This document shows positions 35,581 to 46,247 of a stretch of DNA of 64,000 bases, one piece after another; within the stretch, counting starts at the first letter, position 1; the number at the start of each line of letters is the position of its first letter. Source of the stretch: Thermogemmatispora carboxidivorans (GTDB taxonomy: Bacteria > Chloroflexota > Ktedonobacteria > Ktedonobacterales > Ktedonobacteraceae); contig NZ_JNIM01000001.1 in NCBI RefSeq assembly GCF_000702505.1, positions 1,488,001 to 1,552,000 of the forward strand. The letters are read 5' to 3'. The notes under the pieces were generated by a model. It saw only the letters and a list, made by a program, of their open reading frames with translations. It did not search any database and was not told the origin of the DNA. Made by a program: the position numbers and the translations under genes.

Positions 35581-36117
35581 CTACTTAGAGCCGGCCCCTC
35601 GCTCTAATGCCTTATAATGTTCCCGGAAGGACTGACGCGCGCGAGACAGGTACATCTTCACGCCACTCTCAGCGATATTGAGGGCCTGAGCGATCTCGCT
35701 GTAGGAGAAGCCTTCCTGAGTATAGAGCAGCAAGGCAGCCCGATACTGCTGGGGCATCCGTCGCAGGGCGGCGCGCACCAGCTCGGTCGTTGTATAGACC
35801 TCCTGTGGATCAGCGCTCTCCATATCGGCTGGCTCATGGTCGAGATCCTGCCAGGGAAGCCAGGCGATCAGCTTCTTCCGGCGCAGGGCATCGTAAGCTG
35901 TATTGGTTGCAATGCGATAGAGCCAGGCTGAGACCTTGAGATTGCTGTCCATCTTGGGCAGAGCGCGGAACGCCTTCAGGAAGGTATCCTGAGTCAGATC
36001 ATCCGCCTGCTCGCGGTCGCCTACCAGATGGTACACATAATTATAAATAGATGTTTTATACTCGTCGTAGATCTGATCGAAAGACCAGGTCCTCTCTTTC
36101 GTTTCCGCCCTAGCCAT
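35581..36117 (-). CDS. ECF-type sigma factor
   Basis: A 178-aa sigma factor with region 2 in residues ~10-80 (FDQIYDEYKTSIYNYVYHLV, DDLTQDTFLKAFRALP, VSAWLYRIATNTAYDALRRK) and region 4 in ~118-170 (RMPQQYRAALLLYTQEGFSY, then SEIAQALNIAESGVKMYLSR). It has no adjacent anti-sigma gene, so control is probably transcriptional or by a distant partner. ATG 36117 is preferred over 36126 because GAAGGG directly touches the latter. A GGAAC element (36160-36164) and TATAGTC (36139-36145) lie upstream and could be a self-recognised promoter, although the spacing is not ideal. Confidence 0.9.
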   Translation of the reverse strand: MARAETKERTWSFDQIYDEYKTSIYNYVYHLVGDREQADDLTQDTFLKAFRALPKMDSNLKVSAWLYRIATNTAYDALRRKKLIAWLPWQDLDHEPADMESADPQEVYTTTELVRAALRRMPQQYRAALLLYTQEGFSYSEIAQALNIAESGVKMYLSRARQSFREHYKALERGAGSK

Positions 36118-36456
36118 GCGCGACATCCCTTCGATGTTGACTATAGCTAGAATCTTGTTGTTCCTCGCTCGCGGCTGGAGCCTGCCGGGGCAGGGTCAAG
36201 CATGGGGGAGGAACGGGAAACCTACACCTTAGTAGCATTGCGCTATTCACACTGCTGCTCTCGTATGCTGTTTATCATGTTAGCATATTGAGCGGGTTCG
36301 TTGAAAACGGTTCTGTTTATGTTAGTACTATTTGGGGGGCAGCCTCTTTTGCCAGCGAGGGGCAATTATGATACCATAACAGCAGCAGGAATCAGCCATT
36401 GAAAGAGAGTCTAATCTCCACAAAGCTAGCTAACGAAGGAAGGAAGAGAAGAGAGC
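36118..36456. other. AT-richer divergent promoter region
   Basis: No gene is evident. It is the most AT-rich non-coding stretch in this part of the window and must hold promoters for the sigma factor (minus) and mtnA (plus). Only weak plus-strand matches, such as TTGAAA at 36301-36306, are visible. Confidence 0.4.
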
Positions 36457-37608
36457 ATGTCCTTGGTTGCTGGGGGGTTGGAGCACGAGTTTGAGCCGGT
36501 GCAGCGTGTACGTCCTCTCTGGTGGCAGGAAGACGAGCGGGGTTGTGCCCTGATGTTGCTTGACCAGACGCTCTTACCGCAGCAGGTCGTCTACAGTCGG
36601 CTAGAAGATGAGCGTCAGGTAGCCGAGGCGATCAAGGCCTTAAAGGTCCGGGGGGCCCCTGCGATTGGCATGGCGGCGGCCTTTGGACTTGTCTTAGCGC
36701 TCAGGCGCTTGCTGGCAGAGCGAGGAAGTGAGGTCAGTCTCGCTGACGTTCTGAGCAGGCTCGACGAGGCGGGGGTCTTGCTGGCGGCCACCCGTCCCAC
36801 AGCGATCAATCTCAGCTGGGCCATTCGTCGGTTGCTTGGGCTGGCTCAGCGGCTTGCCAAGGCCGGGTGCCGCCCTGGGGATCTGGTGGGCCGACTCCTG
36901 GAGGAGGCCCAGGCCATTGCTGCTGAGGATCGGGCGGCTTGCCTGCGCATGGGACGCTATGGTGAGGCGCTGATCGCCGATGGAGATCGGCTGCTGACCC
37001 ATTGTAACACTGGGATTCTGGCTACTGCCGGCTGGGGTACGGCCTTGGCGCCGATGTATCTGGCGCATCGGGCGGGCAAGCGCATTCATGTCTTTGTCGA
37101 CGAAACGCGCCCGGTGCTCCAGGGGGCGCGTCTCACGGCCTGGGAGCTGCAACAGGAGGGAGTGCCTTTCACGCTGATCACTGACAATATGGCCGGCTAT
37201 TTCATGCGCCAGGGCCAAGTCGCCGCTGTCTTTGTGGGGGCCGACCGTATCGCGGCCAATGGCGATGTCGCCAATAAGATCGGAACCTATAGTCTGGCGG
37301 TGCTCGCTCATGCGCATGGCATTCCTTTCTACGTGGTCGCCCCTTGTTCTACGATCGATCTCGCTTTGCCCTCCGGGGAGGAGATTCCTATCGAGCAACG
37401 TGACCCGCGTGAGGTCACGGCCATCCGTGGGATCTCCATTGCTCCCGATGGTGTCTCTGTAGCCAATCCGGCCTTTGATGTAACCCCTCATACATATATA
37501 AGTGCTATTATTACCGAGAGGGGGGTTGCGCGCGCTCCGTATAGCGTAGCCCTGCGCGGCCTCTGTGCAGATGACCATCATCCTATCGAGAAGCAGGCAG
37601 AGAGGTAA
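36457..37608 (+). CDS. mtnA: S-methyl-5-thioribose-1-phosphate isomerase
   Basis: A 383-aa enzyme of methionine salvage that converts methylthioribose-1-phosphate to methylthioribulose-1-phosphate. The aIF2B-like fold shows KVRGAPAIGMAAAFG (near residue 65), ATRPTAINLSWAIRR, THCNTGILATAGWGTAL with the active-site Cys, and GADRIAANGDVANKIGTYSL with the catalytic Asp. Length is slightly above normal because of a ~15-residue C-terminal tail. A repeated GAAGGAAGGAAG ribosome site precedes the ATG. It is translationally coupled (TAATG) to the HD-domain gene that follows. Confidence 0.95.
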   Translation: MSLVAGGLEHEFEPVQRVRPLWWQEDERGCALMLLDQTLLPQQVVYSRLEDERQVAEAIKALKVRGAPAIGMAAAFGLVLALRRLLAERGSEVSLADVLSRLDEAGVLLAATRPTAINLSWAIRRLLGLAQRLAKAGCRPGDLVGRLLEEAQAIAAEDRAACLRMGRYGEALIADGDRLLTHCNTGILATAGWGTALAPMYLAHRAGKRIHVFVDETRPVLQGARLTAWELQQEGVPFTLITDNMAGYFMRQGQVAAVFVGADRIAANGDVANKIGTYSLAVLAHAHGIPFYVVAPCSTIDLALPSGEEIPIEQRDPREVTAIRGISIAPDGVSVANPAFDVTPHTYISAIITERGVARAPYSVALRGLCADDHHPIEKQAER

Positions 37609-38243
37609 TGGAGACAGACGTTGTGCAGGCTGTAGCCCAGCACGCTGAGGAAACGCTGGGCAAGGAAGGTTTTCGCTACGTCAGCGCCGTTGTGGCAAAC
37701 TGTAAGATGCTTGCGCTAGACCTGGAGGCTCGGGGAGATGAGGAGGCCGCTCATTTGGATATGGAGGCGCTGACGATCGCCGCCTATCTGCATGATATCT
37801 CGACGGCCTCCTATGGTTTTCAGGACCACCATGTCAAGTCGGCTGAGCTGGCCGTCGATTTCTTACGCGAGCTGGATGTACCCGAGGAGCGCATTCGCAA
37901 GGTGGAACAGATCATTCTGGCTCATACAACGGTGGTGCCCGCCGAGCAGCGTCGCAAGGTTCCCCTGGAGACGCGCATCCTCTACGACGCCGATAAGTTG
38001 GGGCGCCTCAGTGGGCTGGCCGTGGTTACTTCACTCATCGAGTTCGGCGCGCGCTATCCCAATCGAGCGGTGACTAGTGAGGTGCTGGCGGCGATCCTGC
38101 GCCATATTGAGGAGCGCTTTGTGGAGCTGTACCAGTCGCTCAATACGGCCCCTGCCCGCGAGCTGGCCCGCGATAAGTTCGGCAAGACCCTGGCCTTCCT
38201 GGATGGGGTCATTGAGCATCTGAGCGGAGCCACACCTGTCTGA
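37608..38243 (+). CDS. HD-domain phosphohydrolase-like protein
   Basis: A 211-aa protein with the metal-binding pattern of HD hydrolases: an N-terminal His, AAYLHDISTASYG (the HD pair), DHHVKSAELAVDFL, IILAHTT and ILYDADKLGRLSG (final Asp). Such enzymes remove phosphate from nucleotides or other metabolites. Its ATG overlaps the last base of the mtnA stop codon, so the two are made together; a role in methionine or nucleoside salvage is a fair inference, but the substrate is unknown. Length is normal for a one-domain HD protein. Confidence 0.85.
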   Translation: METDVVQAVAQHAEETLGKEGFRYVSAVVANCKMLALDLEARGDEEAAHLDMEALTIAAYLHDISTASYGFQDHHVKSAELAVDFLRELDVPEERIRKVEQIILAHTTVVPAEQRRKVPLETRILYDADKLGRLSGLAVVTSLIEFGARYPNRAVTSEVLAAILRHIEERFVELYQSLNTAPARELARDKFGKTLAFLDGVIEHLSGATPV

Positions 38244-38392
38244 GCGACGCTGGTCCGCTCTTGCTGACTGGCACTGGCTGGTGAGCAGGCGCCCTTGCTG
38301 TTTTCTCTCCGCCATCCAACCGCTCGCTCGCAGGCGCACTCCTGCTCACTAGCCAGACACTGATTTCTTTCTCACATGGAGGTTGTGAGGAC

Positions 38393-39364
38393 GTGTCGTC
38401 GTCTATCCTCGTTGTCGGCTCGGTGGCCCTGGATACGGTTGAAACTCCTTTCGCCAGGGTCGAAGAGGTGCTCGGCGGGGCCGCTTCTTATTTCTCTACG
38501 GCGGCTTCCCTCTATAGCCCGGTCAATCTGGTGGCGGTCGTCGGCTCCGATTTCCCCCAGGAGTATTTGGAGTTTTTCCGCCGCCGGGGCATCCATCTCT
38601 CTGGCTTACAGGTGCATCAGGGCCAGACCTTCCGCTGGGTCGGTCGCTACCATCTCGATATGAATGTGCGCGATACGCTCGATACGCAGCTTGGAGTCTA
38701 CGCTGATTTCCACGCGGTAATTCCACCCGAATACCGCAGTAGCTCGCTGCTCTTCCTGGCCAATATCAAGCCTGACCTCCAGCGAGAGGTGCTGGATGCC
38801 ATGCCGCAGGTCCGTCTATCGGTGTTGGACTCGATGGATCTCTGGATCAATACGGCGCGGTCTCAGCTCACCGAGGTCATGAAGCGCGTCGATATGATGT
38901 TGATGAGTGAGGAGGAGCTGCGTCTCTACACCGGCTGCGCCAGTGTGGTGGCTGGGGTGCGCCAGCTCTTCAGCCTGGGTCTGAAGTATGTGATTGTGAA
39001 GCAGGGCAGCTATGGGGCCTTGCTCTTTGGCCGCGATGGCAGCTATTTTAGCGCCCCCGCCTATCCTCTGGAGGAGGTGGTTGATCCGACCGGTGCTGGC
39101 GACGCCTTTGCCGGGGGCTTGCTGGGCTACCTGTCGACGGTGGAGCCAGGACCAGATGGCCGCTACGGCTTTGAGGAGTTGAAGCGCGCGGTGGTTCATG
39201 GCAATATCCTCGGTTCGTTTGCCTGTGAGGATTTCAGTATTCGCCGTCTGCAGCAGCTGACGCTGGCGGATGTCGCCGCTCGCTACCAGGCCCTGGTAGC
39301 CTGCTCGCACTTCGATCCCAATTGGCTGCCGGGGCGCTCAGCGGAGACCCCCGCCGCAGGCTAA
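38393..39364 (+). CDS. PfkB-family sugar/nucleoside kinase
   Basis: A 323-aa ribokinase-fold kinase. The N-terminal ILVVGSVALDTVETP and GGAASYFSTAASLY segments bind substrate, and the diagnostic DPTGAGDAFAGGLLGYL near residue 233 carries the catalytic Asp (about 237) and anion hole. GTG 38393 follows a GGAGG ten bases upstream. It lies between the mtnA-HD pair and ahcY. Since AhcY releases adenosine, adenosine kinase is a plausible activity; a thioribose-type substrate is an alternative. Neither is shown by the sequence alone. Confidence 0.9.
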   Translation: MSSSILVVGSVALDTVETPFARVEEVLGGAASYFSTAASLYSPVNLVAVVGSDFPQEYLEFFRRRGIHLSGLQVHQGQTFRWVGRYHLDMNVRDTLDTQLGVYADFHAVIPPEYRSSSLLFLANIKPDLQREVLDAMPQVRLSVLDSMDLWINTARSQLTEVMKRVDMMLMSEEELRLYTGCASVVAGVRQLFSLGLKYVIVKQGSYGALLFGRDGSYFSAPAYPLEEVVDPTGAGDAFAGGLLGYLSTVEPGPDGRYGFEELKRAVVHGNILGSFACEDFSIRRLQQLTLADVAARYQALVACSHFDPNWLPGRSAETPAAG

Positions 39365-40795
<1,431 letters not shown>

Positions 40796-40846
40796 GCCGC
40801 CAGGCCCGTGCAAGCTCTCGGGCCCTGCCTGGCCGGCAAAAGAGAT

Positions 40847-40877
40847 GCGGGCCACGGGCCTTCTGGCCCGCTCTCTT
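40847..40877 (+). terminator. Terminator hairpin after ahcY
   Basis: GCGGGCCA (40847-40854) and TGGCCCGC (40864-40871) form a perfect 8-bp stem with a 9-nt loop, followed by a short pyrimidine tail. It directly precedes the metK leader promoter. Confidence 0.6.
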
Positions 40878-40905
40878 GACAGTCAGCAGCATTCTTCGAT
40901 ATACT
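40876..40905 (+). promoter_or_regulatory. Promoter of the SAM riboswitch-metK transcript
   Basis: TTGACA (40876-40881), an 18-bp spacer and TATACT (40900-40905). The start would be near 40912, about 110 nt before the aptamer. Confidence 0.75.
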
Positions 40906-41020
40906 GAGAAAAACTGACCTGTTTGTCCTGGATAGCAGGCATCAGCATCTCTGGTGCCTCCTCCAGTGTCCGCTTCCAAGACGGCACACCGACAATTGAA
41001 TACGTTCGCGTGAGATCTGC

Positions 41021-41142
41021 TCTCATCCAGAGAGGTGGAGGGAAACGGCCCGATGAAGCCCGGCAACCCATCTGCCGCCGTGGCCACTGCCCGTGCAGCA
41101 GGAAGGGTGCCAATTCCGGCGGAACGTTCCGCAAGATGAGGG
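41021..41142 (+). ncRNA. SAM-I (S-box) riboswitch aptamer
   Basis: The S-box consensus is easy to read: CTCATCCAGAGAGGTGGAGG (from 41022), then GGCCCGATGAAGCCCGGCAA, a variable P3, GGTGCCAATTCC, and a closing AAGATGAGGGG. The P1 helix pairs CTCATC (41022-41027) with GATGAG (41135-41140). SAM binding stabilises P1 and shuts off downstream expression. The terminator at 41165-41191 is the expression platform, and metK is the controlled gene, closing a feedback loop. Confidence 0.95.
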
Positions 41143-41164
41143 GGATAAGCAAGGTGACGTTGCT

Positions 41165-41191
41165 AGACCCCTGCTTGCCAGGGGTCTTTTT
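41165..41191 (+). terminator. Riboswitch-controlled intrinsic terminator
   Basis: AGACCCCTG (41165-41173) pairs with CAGGGGTCT (41179-41187) around a 5-nt loop, ending in five T. The AGGGGG that follows P1 could pair with CCCCT of the terminator to give the antiterminated state. Confidence 0.85.
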
Positions 41192-41346
41192 GTGCCTTAT
41201 GCACCACTGCAACCACTGCATCGATCCCCACATCGCTTATCTCCTTAAGGAAGTGTGTGTGTGAATGACCTGCTCGATTAGCAGGCAGATAAAGAGAGAA
41301 AAAGCGGCAAAGAGTGCCAGTTTTCTCGTCAGGAGGAATGTGTTCG

Positions 41347-42657
41347 GTGAGCAATACCATGAGCAGCTTCATGAGTAGTCCAAAGTTGTTCTTTACCAGC
41401 GAATCGGTGACCGAGGGGCATCCTGACAAGCTGTGTGATCAGATCTCGGATGCTATCCTCGACGCCATTTTAGCCCAGGACCCCCTGGCCCGCGTCGCCT
41501 GCGAGGCGGCGACGACCACTGGCCTGGTCCTGATCGCCGGTGAGATCACGACCTCAGCCTGGGTTGATATGCCCGCAGTGGTGCGCAAGACGATCGAGCA
41601 GGTTGGCTACGTTAATGCCGAGTATGGGTTTGACTATCGCACCTGTGGTGTGGTGACCTCCATTGGCAAGCAGTCCCCCGATATTGATCTGGGGGTGAGT
41701 CGTTCGGCTGAGGTCAAGAGCGGCCTTGTACTGACTGATGATGAACTGGAGCAGATTGGGGCCGGTGATCAGGGCATGATGATTGGCTTTGCCTGTAACG
41801 AGACGCCCGAGCTTATGCCGTTGCCGATCAGTCTGGCGCACAAGTTGACTCATCAGCTGGCGCAGGTGCGGCGGCGCTCATGGGTTGGCGATGGGCCGAT
41901 GCCCTATCTGCGCCCCGATGGCAAGAGTCAGGTCACTGTCCAGTATGAGTATGGACGTCCCGTCCGCGTTGATACGGTTGTGGTCTCGACTCAGCACGCT
42001 GACTATGTCGATCAGGAGCAGATTCGTCAGGATGTCCTCGAGTATGTGATTAAGCCGGTGATTCCGCCCCATCTGCTCGATGAACGGACGCGCATCCTGG
42101 TCAATCCCACGGGGCGCTTTGTCATTGGGGGGCCGATGGGTGATGCTGGCCTGACGGGTCGCAAGATTATTGTCGATACGTACGGTGGAATGGCGCGCCA
42201 CGGTGGTGGGGCTTTCAGCGGTAAGGACCCCACCAAGGTCGATCGCTCCGCAGCCTATATGGCGCGCTATATTGCGAAAAATCTGGTGGCCGCCGGGCTG
42301 GCGGATCGCCTGGAGCTGCAGATCTCCTACGCCATCGGCGTGGCTCGTCCCCTCTCGCTATTTGTCGATACCTTCGGCACTGGGCGGGTCTCCAACGAGG
42401 AGCTGGTCCGTCTCATCAATGAGCATTTTGATCTGCGTCCGGCGGCCATCATTCAGAAGCTGAATCTGCGCCGTCCGATCTATCGTCCCACGGCGGCTTA
42501 CGGGCACTTCGGACGTACGGATATTGATGCCCCCTGGGAAGCGCTCGATAGGGTAGCGGCTTTGCGGCGCAGTGCTGGCGCCAGCGTCGAGGATGATGCG
42601 ACGACTTCTCAGCAGCCACCGCAGTCGCGTGCTGGCGAAACCGCGGAGATTAACTGA
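41347..42657 (+). CDS. metK: S-adenosylmethionine synthetase
   Basis: A 436-aa enzyme that makes SAM from methionine and ATP in the cytosol. Motifs are [20 protein letters not shown] (ATP and metal binding), [15 protein letters not shown] (the hexapeptide-type loop), and [20 protein letters not shown] with [19 protein letters not shown] (phosphate-binding loop). Length is a little above the usual ~400 because of an ~30-residue C-terminal tail. GTG 41347 is chosen because AGGAGG lies ten bases upstream; ATG 41338 is too close to that site. Expression is controlled by the SAM-I riboswitch in the leader. Confidence 0.95.
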   Translation: MSNTMSSFMSSPKLFFTSESVTEGHPDKLCDQISDAILDAILAQDPLARVACEAATTTGLVLIAGEITTSAWVDMPAVVRKTIEQVGYVNAEYGFDYRTCGVVTSIGKQSPDIDLGVSRSAEVKSGLVLTDDELEQIGAGDQGMMIGFACNETPELMPLPISLAHKLTHQLAQVRRRSWVGDGPMPYLRPDGKSQVTVQYEYGRPVRVDTVVVSTQHADYVDQEQIRQDVLEYVIKPVIPPHLLDERTRILVNPTGRFVIGGPMGDAGLTGRKIIVDTYGGMARHGGGAFSGKDPTKVDRSAAYMARYIAKNLVAAGLADRLELQISYAIGVARPLSLFVDTFGTGRVSNEELVRLINEHFDLRPAAIIQKLNLRRPIYRPTAAYGHFGRTDIDAPWEALDRVAALRRSAGASVEDDATTSQQPPQSRAGETAEIN

Positions 42658-42991
42658 ATTCGGCCTGATCATGGCCGGTACTGGATATTCGGCTTCAACC
42701 ATCTAGCTGAAGAGGGCTGCGCAGCGGAGCCTGGGGGAGCAAGCCCGCGCGGCGTTGATCCTTCACCAGAGGTAGCGGTACGGGAAAGGTCGCCGTGAGA
42801 CACGAGGTTGCTTGCTTCTTCCTGCAGTCAGGCTCTACTGTGGCAGCCCCCTTGTCCTCTCTTCTCTAGCCCGGCGGCTCGCTAGTGGGCTATCGCCTCC
42901 TGCCTTGCTTTGTGCTATGATGTATGCCACATGGCCTCTGGCCTGACCCTTCGGCAATCTATCAACCCTGAAAGGAAAGTGAGTCGCTGCG
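42658..42991. other. Intergenic region after metK
   Basis: A CGGCC/GGCCG hairpin lies a few bases after the metK stop codon (about 42661-42677). TATGAT at 42916-42921 may be the -10 of the acyl-CoA dehydrogenase gene, without a good -35. No gene is evident. Confidence 0.4.
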
Positions 42992-44140
42992 ATGGACTTT
43001 TCGCTCAACGAAGAGCAGCTTGCCATTCGCAATACCTGTCGCGAGTTCGCCGAGCAGGAGATCAAGCCGCGCGCGGAGGAGATGGATCGTACGGGTGAGT
43101 TCCCCTACGATCTGGTCCGCCAGATGGGCGAGCTGGGGTTGTTGGGGCTACCGTTCCCCGAGGAGTATGGTGGAGCAGGGGCTGATTTCCTCTCGTACTG
43201 CATTGCAATCGAGGAGATCGCTCGTGGCGATGCGGCGGTGGCGATTACAATGGAAGCCCACACCTCGTTAGGGGCCATGCCCTTCTATCTCTTTGGGACG
43301 AGAGAGCAGAAGGAGCGCTACCTGCCGCCGTTAGCGAGCGGTCAGCAGCTGTGGGCCTTTGGGATGACAGAGCCAGAAGCCGGCTCCGATGCTGGCAGTC
43401 CCCGAACACGTGCTGTCCTGCATGACGGCTACTGGCACATCAACGGCTCCAAGGCTTTCATTACCAATGCCGGCACTGACATCAGTGGTGGGGTGACCAT
43501 TACGGCTGTCACTGGGACACGGCCCGACGGTCGCAGCGAGATCACCAATCTCATTGTGCCGCGTGGTACCCCTGGCTACATCATTGGCAATCCCTACCGT
43601 AAAATGGGCTGGCGGGCCTCCGATACCCGCCCTCTCACCTTTGAGGATTGTCAGGTGCCCGAAGAAAACGTGCTGGGCCAGCGCGGCGAGGGATTCAAGC
43701 AGTTCATGCAAATTCTCGATGGGGGGCGAGTGGCCATTGCTGCTCTCTCGGTCGGTCTTGCTCAAGCCTGCCTGGATGAAGCGCTCAGCTATGCCAGGCA
43801 GCGCCGGCAGTTCGGCCAGCCGATTAGCAAGTTTCAGGCCATTCAGATGAAGCTGGCCGATATGGCGATGGAGATCGAACTGGCGCGGCTGATGTATTAT
43901 AAGGCGGCCTGGTTACAGATGCAGGGGAGGCCCTACAGTGCTGAAGCCTCAATGGCCAAGCTCTTCGCCTCTGAGACCGCCAAGCGTACAGCTGATCAGG
44001 CGGTGCAGATCCACGGTGGCTACGGCTTCATGGACGAGTATCCGGTCTCGCGCTATTGGCGGAACGTCAAGGTCAATGAAATTGGCGAGGGAACCAGCGA
44101 GGTGCAGCGCCTGATCATTGCCAAGCATCTTGGTTGCTGA
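42992..44140 (+). CDS. Acyl-CoA dehydrogenase
   Basis: A 382-aa FAD-dependent enzyme that introduces the alpha-beta double bond in acyl-CoA. Features are the all-helical N-terminus (MDFSLNEEQLAIRNTCREFA), the FAD/substrate signature GMTEPEAGSDAGSPRTRA, the YARQRRQFGQPISKFQAIQ segment and QIHGGYGFMDEYPVSRYWRN. The catalytic Glu sits in IGEGTSEVQ near the C-terminus, as in short- and medium-chain enzymes. Chain-length preference cannot be read. AAAGGAAAG precedes the ATG. A crotonase gene lies 4 kb away, but other beta-oxidation genes are absent. Confidence 0.94.
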   Translation: MDFSLNEEQLAIRNTCREFAEQEIKPRAEEMDRTGEFPYDLVRQMGELGLLGLPFPEEYGGAGADFLSYCIAIEEIARGDAAVAITMEAHTSLGAMPFYLFGTREQKERYLPPLASGQQLWAFGMTEPEAGSDAGSPRTRAVLHDGYWHINGSKAFITNAGTDISGGVTITAVTGTRPDGRSEITNLIVPRGTPGYIIGNPYRKMGWRASDTRPLTFEDCQVPEENVLGQRGEGFKQFMQILDGGRVAIAALSVGLAQACLDEALSYARQRRQFGQPISKFQAIQMKLADMAMEIELARLMYYKAAWLQMQGRPYSAEASMAKLFASETAKRTADQAVQIHGGYGFMDEYPVSRYWRNVKVNEIGEGTSEVQRLIIAKHLGC

Positions 44141-44245
44141 GTGAACGAGGGAGGCCCTCCCCTCTGCGTGAAGATGGTGCCTCCCTCGTCTCGGGTCGCT
44201 GCTGTCTGTTCCTGCTCGTTAGCAAAGTCCCGCTGTGAGCTGAAA

Positions 44246-44293
44246 GCTACCCCCCCGGTCTTGACCTGGGAGTAGCCGGGGCTGTTTATTTTG
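44246..44293 (+). terminator. Terminator after acyl-CoA dehydrogenase gene
   Basis: GCTAC (44246-44250) pairs with GTAGC (44272-44276), with C/G-rich pairing inside. A T-rich tail (TGTTTATTTTG) follows after a short gap. It lies between converging genes. Confidence 0.5.
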
Positions 44294-44336
44294 TGGCTAT
44301 CGCTGCGGCGCGGCGGCTGCGCCTCTTAGCCCTGAC

Positions 44337-46247
44337 TCAGTCGTGACCACTATTGCTGGATGTGAGAGGCCAGCTGAACATGCGAAGCGTTGCCAGCGGG
44401 CTGATAGAGGCTGGCGAGCGGCTGGCTGCTGGAGTGGGGGTATCGCTCCAGACGGCGCTGTTGCCGTTGACTGCCACAAAAGCGGCGCCGTTGAGAACCG
44501 AGCCGACCTGGACAAAGGTGTTGGACTCCACGTCAAACATGCCATAGGCATTATTGTCATCCTGCCAAAGAACGAAGGTGTTACCGCCTTGCAGGGCTGA
44601 GACATGGCTGATAGTATTCAGCTGGCTGAAGGTGCCGTCCGAGGTCGGCTCTAGCGAGAGCATATAGAGCGAACCGCTGATCAGGAAATCCAGCGAGGGC
44701 GGGTAGATGCTGGAATTGGCCCAGGGGGTCACGCTTGAGTTGAGCGGTAGTGTTGAGGCAGCCAACTGTGAGGCCGACTGCGGGCTGGGGCTGGCTGCTG
44801 GTGTTGGCGTAGCCAGGGCTGAGATGCCGTCCAATCCATCGTTTGTATTCAGCATAAAGAAGGTGTGACCCACCACCAGGGGACGGAACGAGGTACCGTC
44901 GTTCCGGAAGAGCCAGGTCTCTGGCTGCGTATGTGGTAGCCAGCGGCCCCGGGTGGGAGTGCTCACCTCGATCTCTTGGCGCGTCCAGATATTGCTGTGC
45001 AGGAGGCCGGTGCTATCGAGCCATTCATCAGCCCAGAAGATGTCACTGCCATCGGGGGTAGCCGTTGGCGAGGTATAGATGTGTCCGGCTGGGGCGGATG
45101 CCAGCTCGCTATGGCTGGCGATTTGGCCGTTCTCCTGCAGGCTATAGAGCCAGAGGTGAGAGACCCCGTGCTGGTCCAGTGCAGCCACCAGCAGGCCGTT
45201 CTGCAGGAAGCAGATGCCTGGTACCGGCGTATGGACGATACCCGCAGCCAGAGCGGGGTTGAAGACTCCACTGAAGAGCAGCTGCGGGCGCAGCGAGTCG
45301 GGGCTGGTCGTTGAGTCCACCACGGCGTAGAAGAGCTTCCAGGAGCGCAGGCCCTCAGTCACATTGTCGCGCGGCGAGCTGTTATGCTGATTCTTTTTGG
45401 TGGCCGCAGACGCGACGGAGGTGTCAGCTGCAGGTGGATCGTACTGGAGCCAGACGAGACGATTGTGATCGCTGCCCAGGATGATCAGCGGACTGCTTTG
45501 AGCGCTGGGCAGCAGTGGCTGACTGAGCTGCGTCTGGCGATCCAGCCGCAAGAGCATCCAGCCAGCGGGCGAGCCATCGCTGAAGGCGCTATAGTAGACG
45601 GCGTTGCCGTCGGCGGCGGCACTGACGACATTATGATAGATCGTGGCGCTAGCGTAGCGCATCATCACCACATTGGTGGGGTGATTGATGGCTGCAGGCG
45701 GGGGAATCGAGCCTGAAGAATGCTGAGCCAACAGCAGCACAGAGGTCAGACCGCCGGTGAGCAAAGCCAACAAGAAGGTAGCGGCCACGGCCAGCGCGGC
45801 TAGCTGAGGCATACGAGGGCGGCGCTGGGCACGCGGCGGAGCCTGGATGGCCGGCAACGGGCCGGTCTTGGCTGTCGAGAGTGTTGCCAGCGGATCTCGT
45901 CCTGCCTCCTGTTCCAGTTGCTCCTGCATATAGGGTTTCAGGAAATCGGGGGGCGGCGGCGTACCAGGTAGACCACGCCTCAAAAAGCGTGTGTGCTCAG
46001 CGGCCAGAGCGCGCATCAGCCGCTCACGCATCTCGGGAGGCGGCTCGATGGCAGGCAGACGCTGCAGGCGAGTGCCGACCAGCGTGAAGTCAGTCAGTGC
46101 CTGCCGGCAGTTCGGACAAGATTCCAGGTGCTGCTCCAGCTCCTGTATAGTGGCCCGCGTCTCTTCGTCTTGATGTGATGGCTGGGCCTCGGCTTCTTGC
46201 AAGTCGCGATAAACCGCGAGAAGGACCCGCGCCTCTGTGCAGTTCAC
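44337..46247 (-). CDS. Zinc-binding anti-sigma factor with large extracytoplasmic propeller-like domain
   Basis: A 636-aa membrane protein. The N-terminus has the ZAS anti-sigma pattern: C3, then H40-x3-C44-x2-C47 in LEQHLESCPNCRQ. A single membrane helix spans residues ~149-175. The remaining ~450 residues are outside and contain repeated beta-strand blocks (NAVYYSAFSDGS, SDIFWADEWLDS, LYMLSLEPTSDG, NTFVLWQDDNNA), consistent with a beta-propeller sensor. The start codon overlaps the end of the sigma gene by four bases (ATGA), so they are translated together. It should hold the upstream sigma factor inactive until an envelope signal arrives. Confidence 0.85.
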   Translation of the reverse strand: MNCTEARVLLAVYRDLQEAEAQPSHQDEETRATIQELEQHLESCPNCRQALTDFTLVGTRLQRLPAIEPPPEMRERLMRALAAEHTRFLRRGLPGTPPPPDFLKPYMQEQLEQEAGRDPLATLSTAKTGPLPAIQAPPRAQRRPRMPQLAALAVAATFLLALLTGGLTSVLLLAQHSSGSIPPPAAINHPTNVVMMRYASATIYHNVVSAAADGNAVYYSAFSDGSPAGWMLLRLDRQTQLSQPLLPSAQSSPLIILGSDHNRLVWLQYDPPAADTSVASAATKKNQHNSSPRDNVTEGLRSWKLFYAVVDSTTSPDSLRPQLLFSGVFNPALAAGIVHTPVPGICFLQNGLLVAALDQHGVSHLWLYSLQENGQIASHSELASAPAGHIYTSPTATPDGSDIFWADEWLDSTGLLHSNIWTRQEIEVSTPTRGRWLPHTQPETWLFRNDGTSFRPLVVGHTFFMLNTNDGLDGISALATPTPAASPSPQSASQLAASTLPLNSSVTPWANSSIYPPSLDFLISGSLYMLSLEPTSDGTFSQLNTISHVSALQGGNTFVLWQDDNNAYGMFDVESNTFVQVGSVLNGAAFVAVNGNSAVWSDTPTPAASRSPASISPLATLRMFSWPLTSSNSGHD

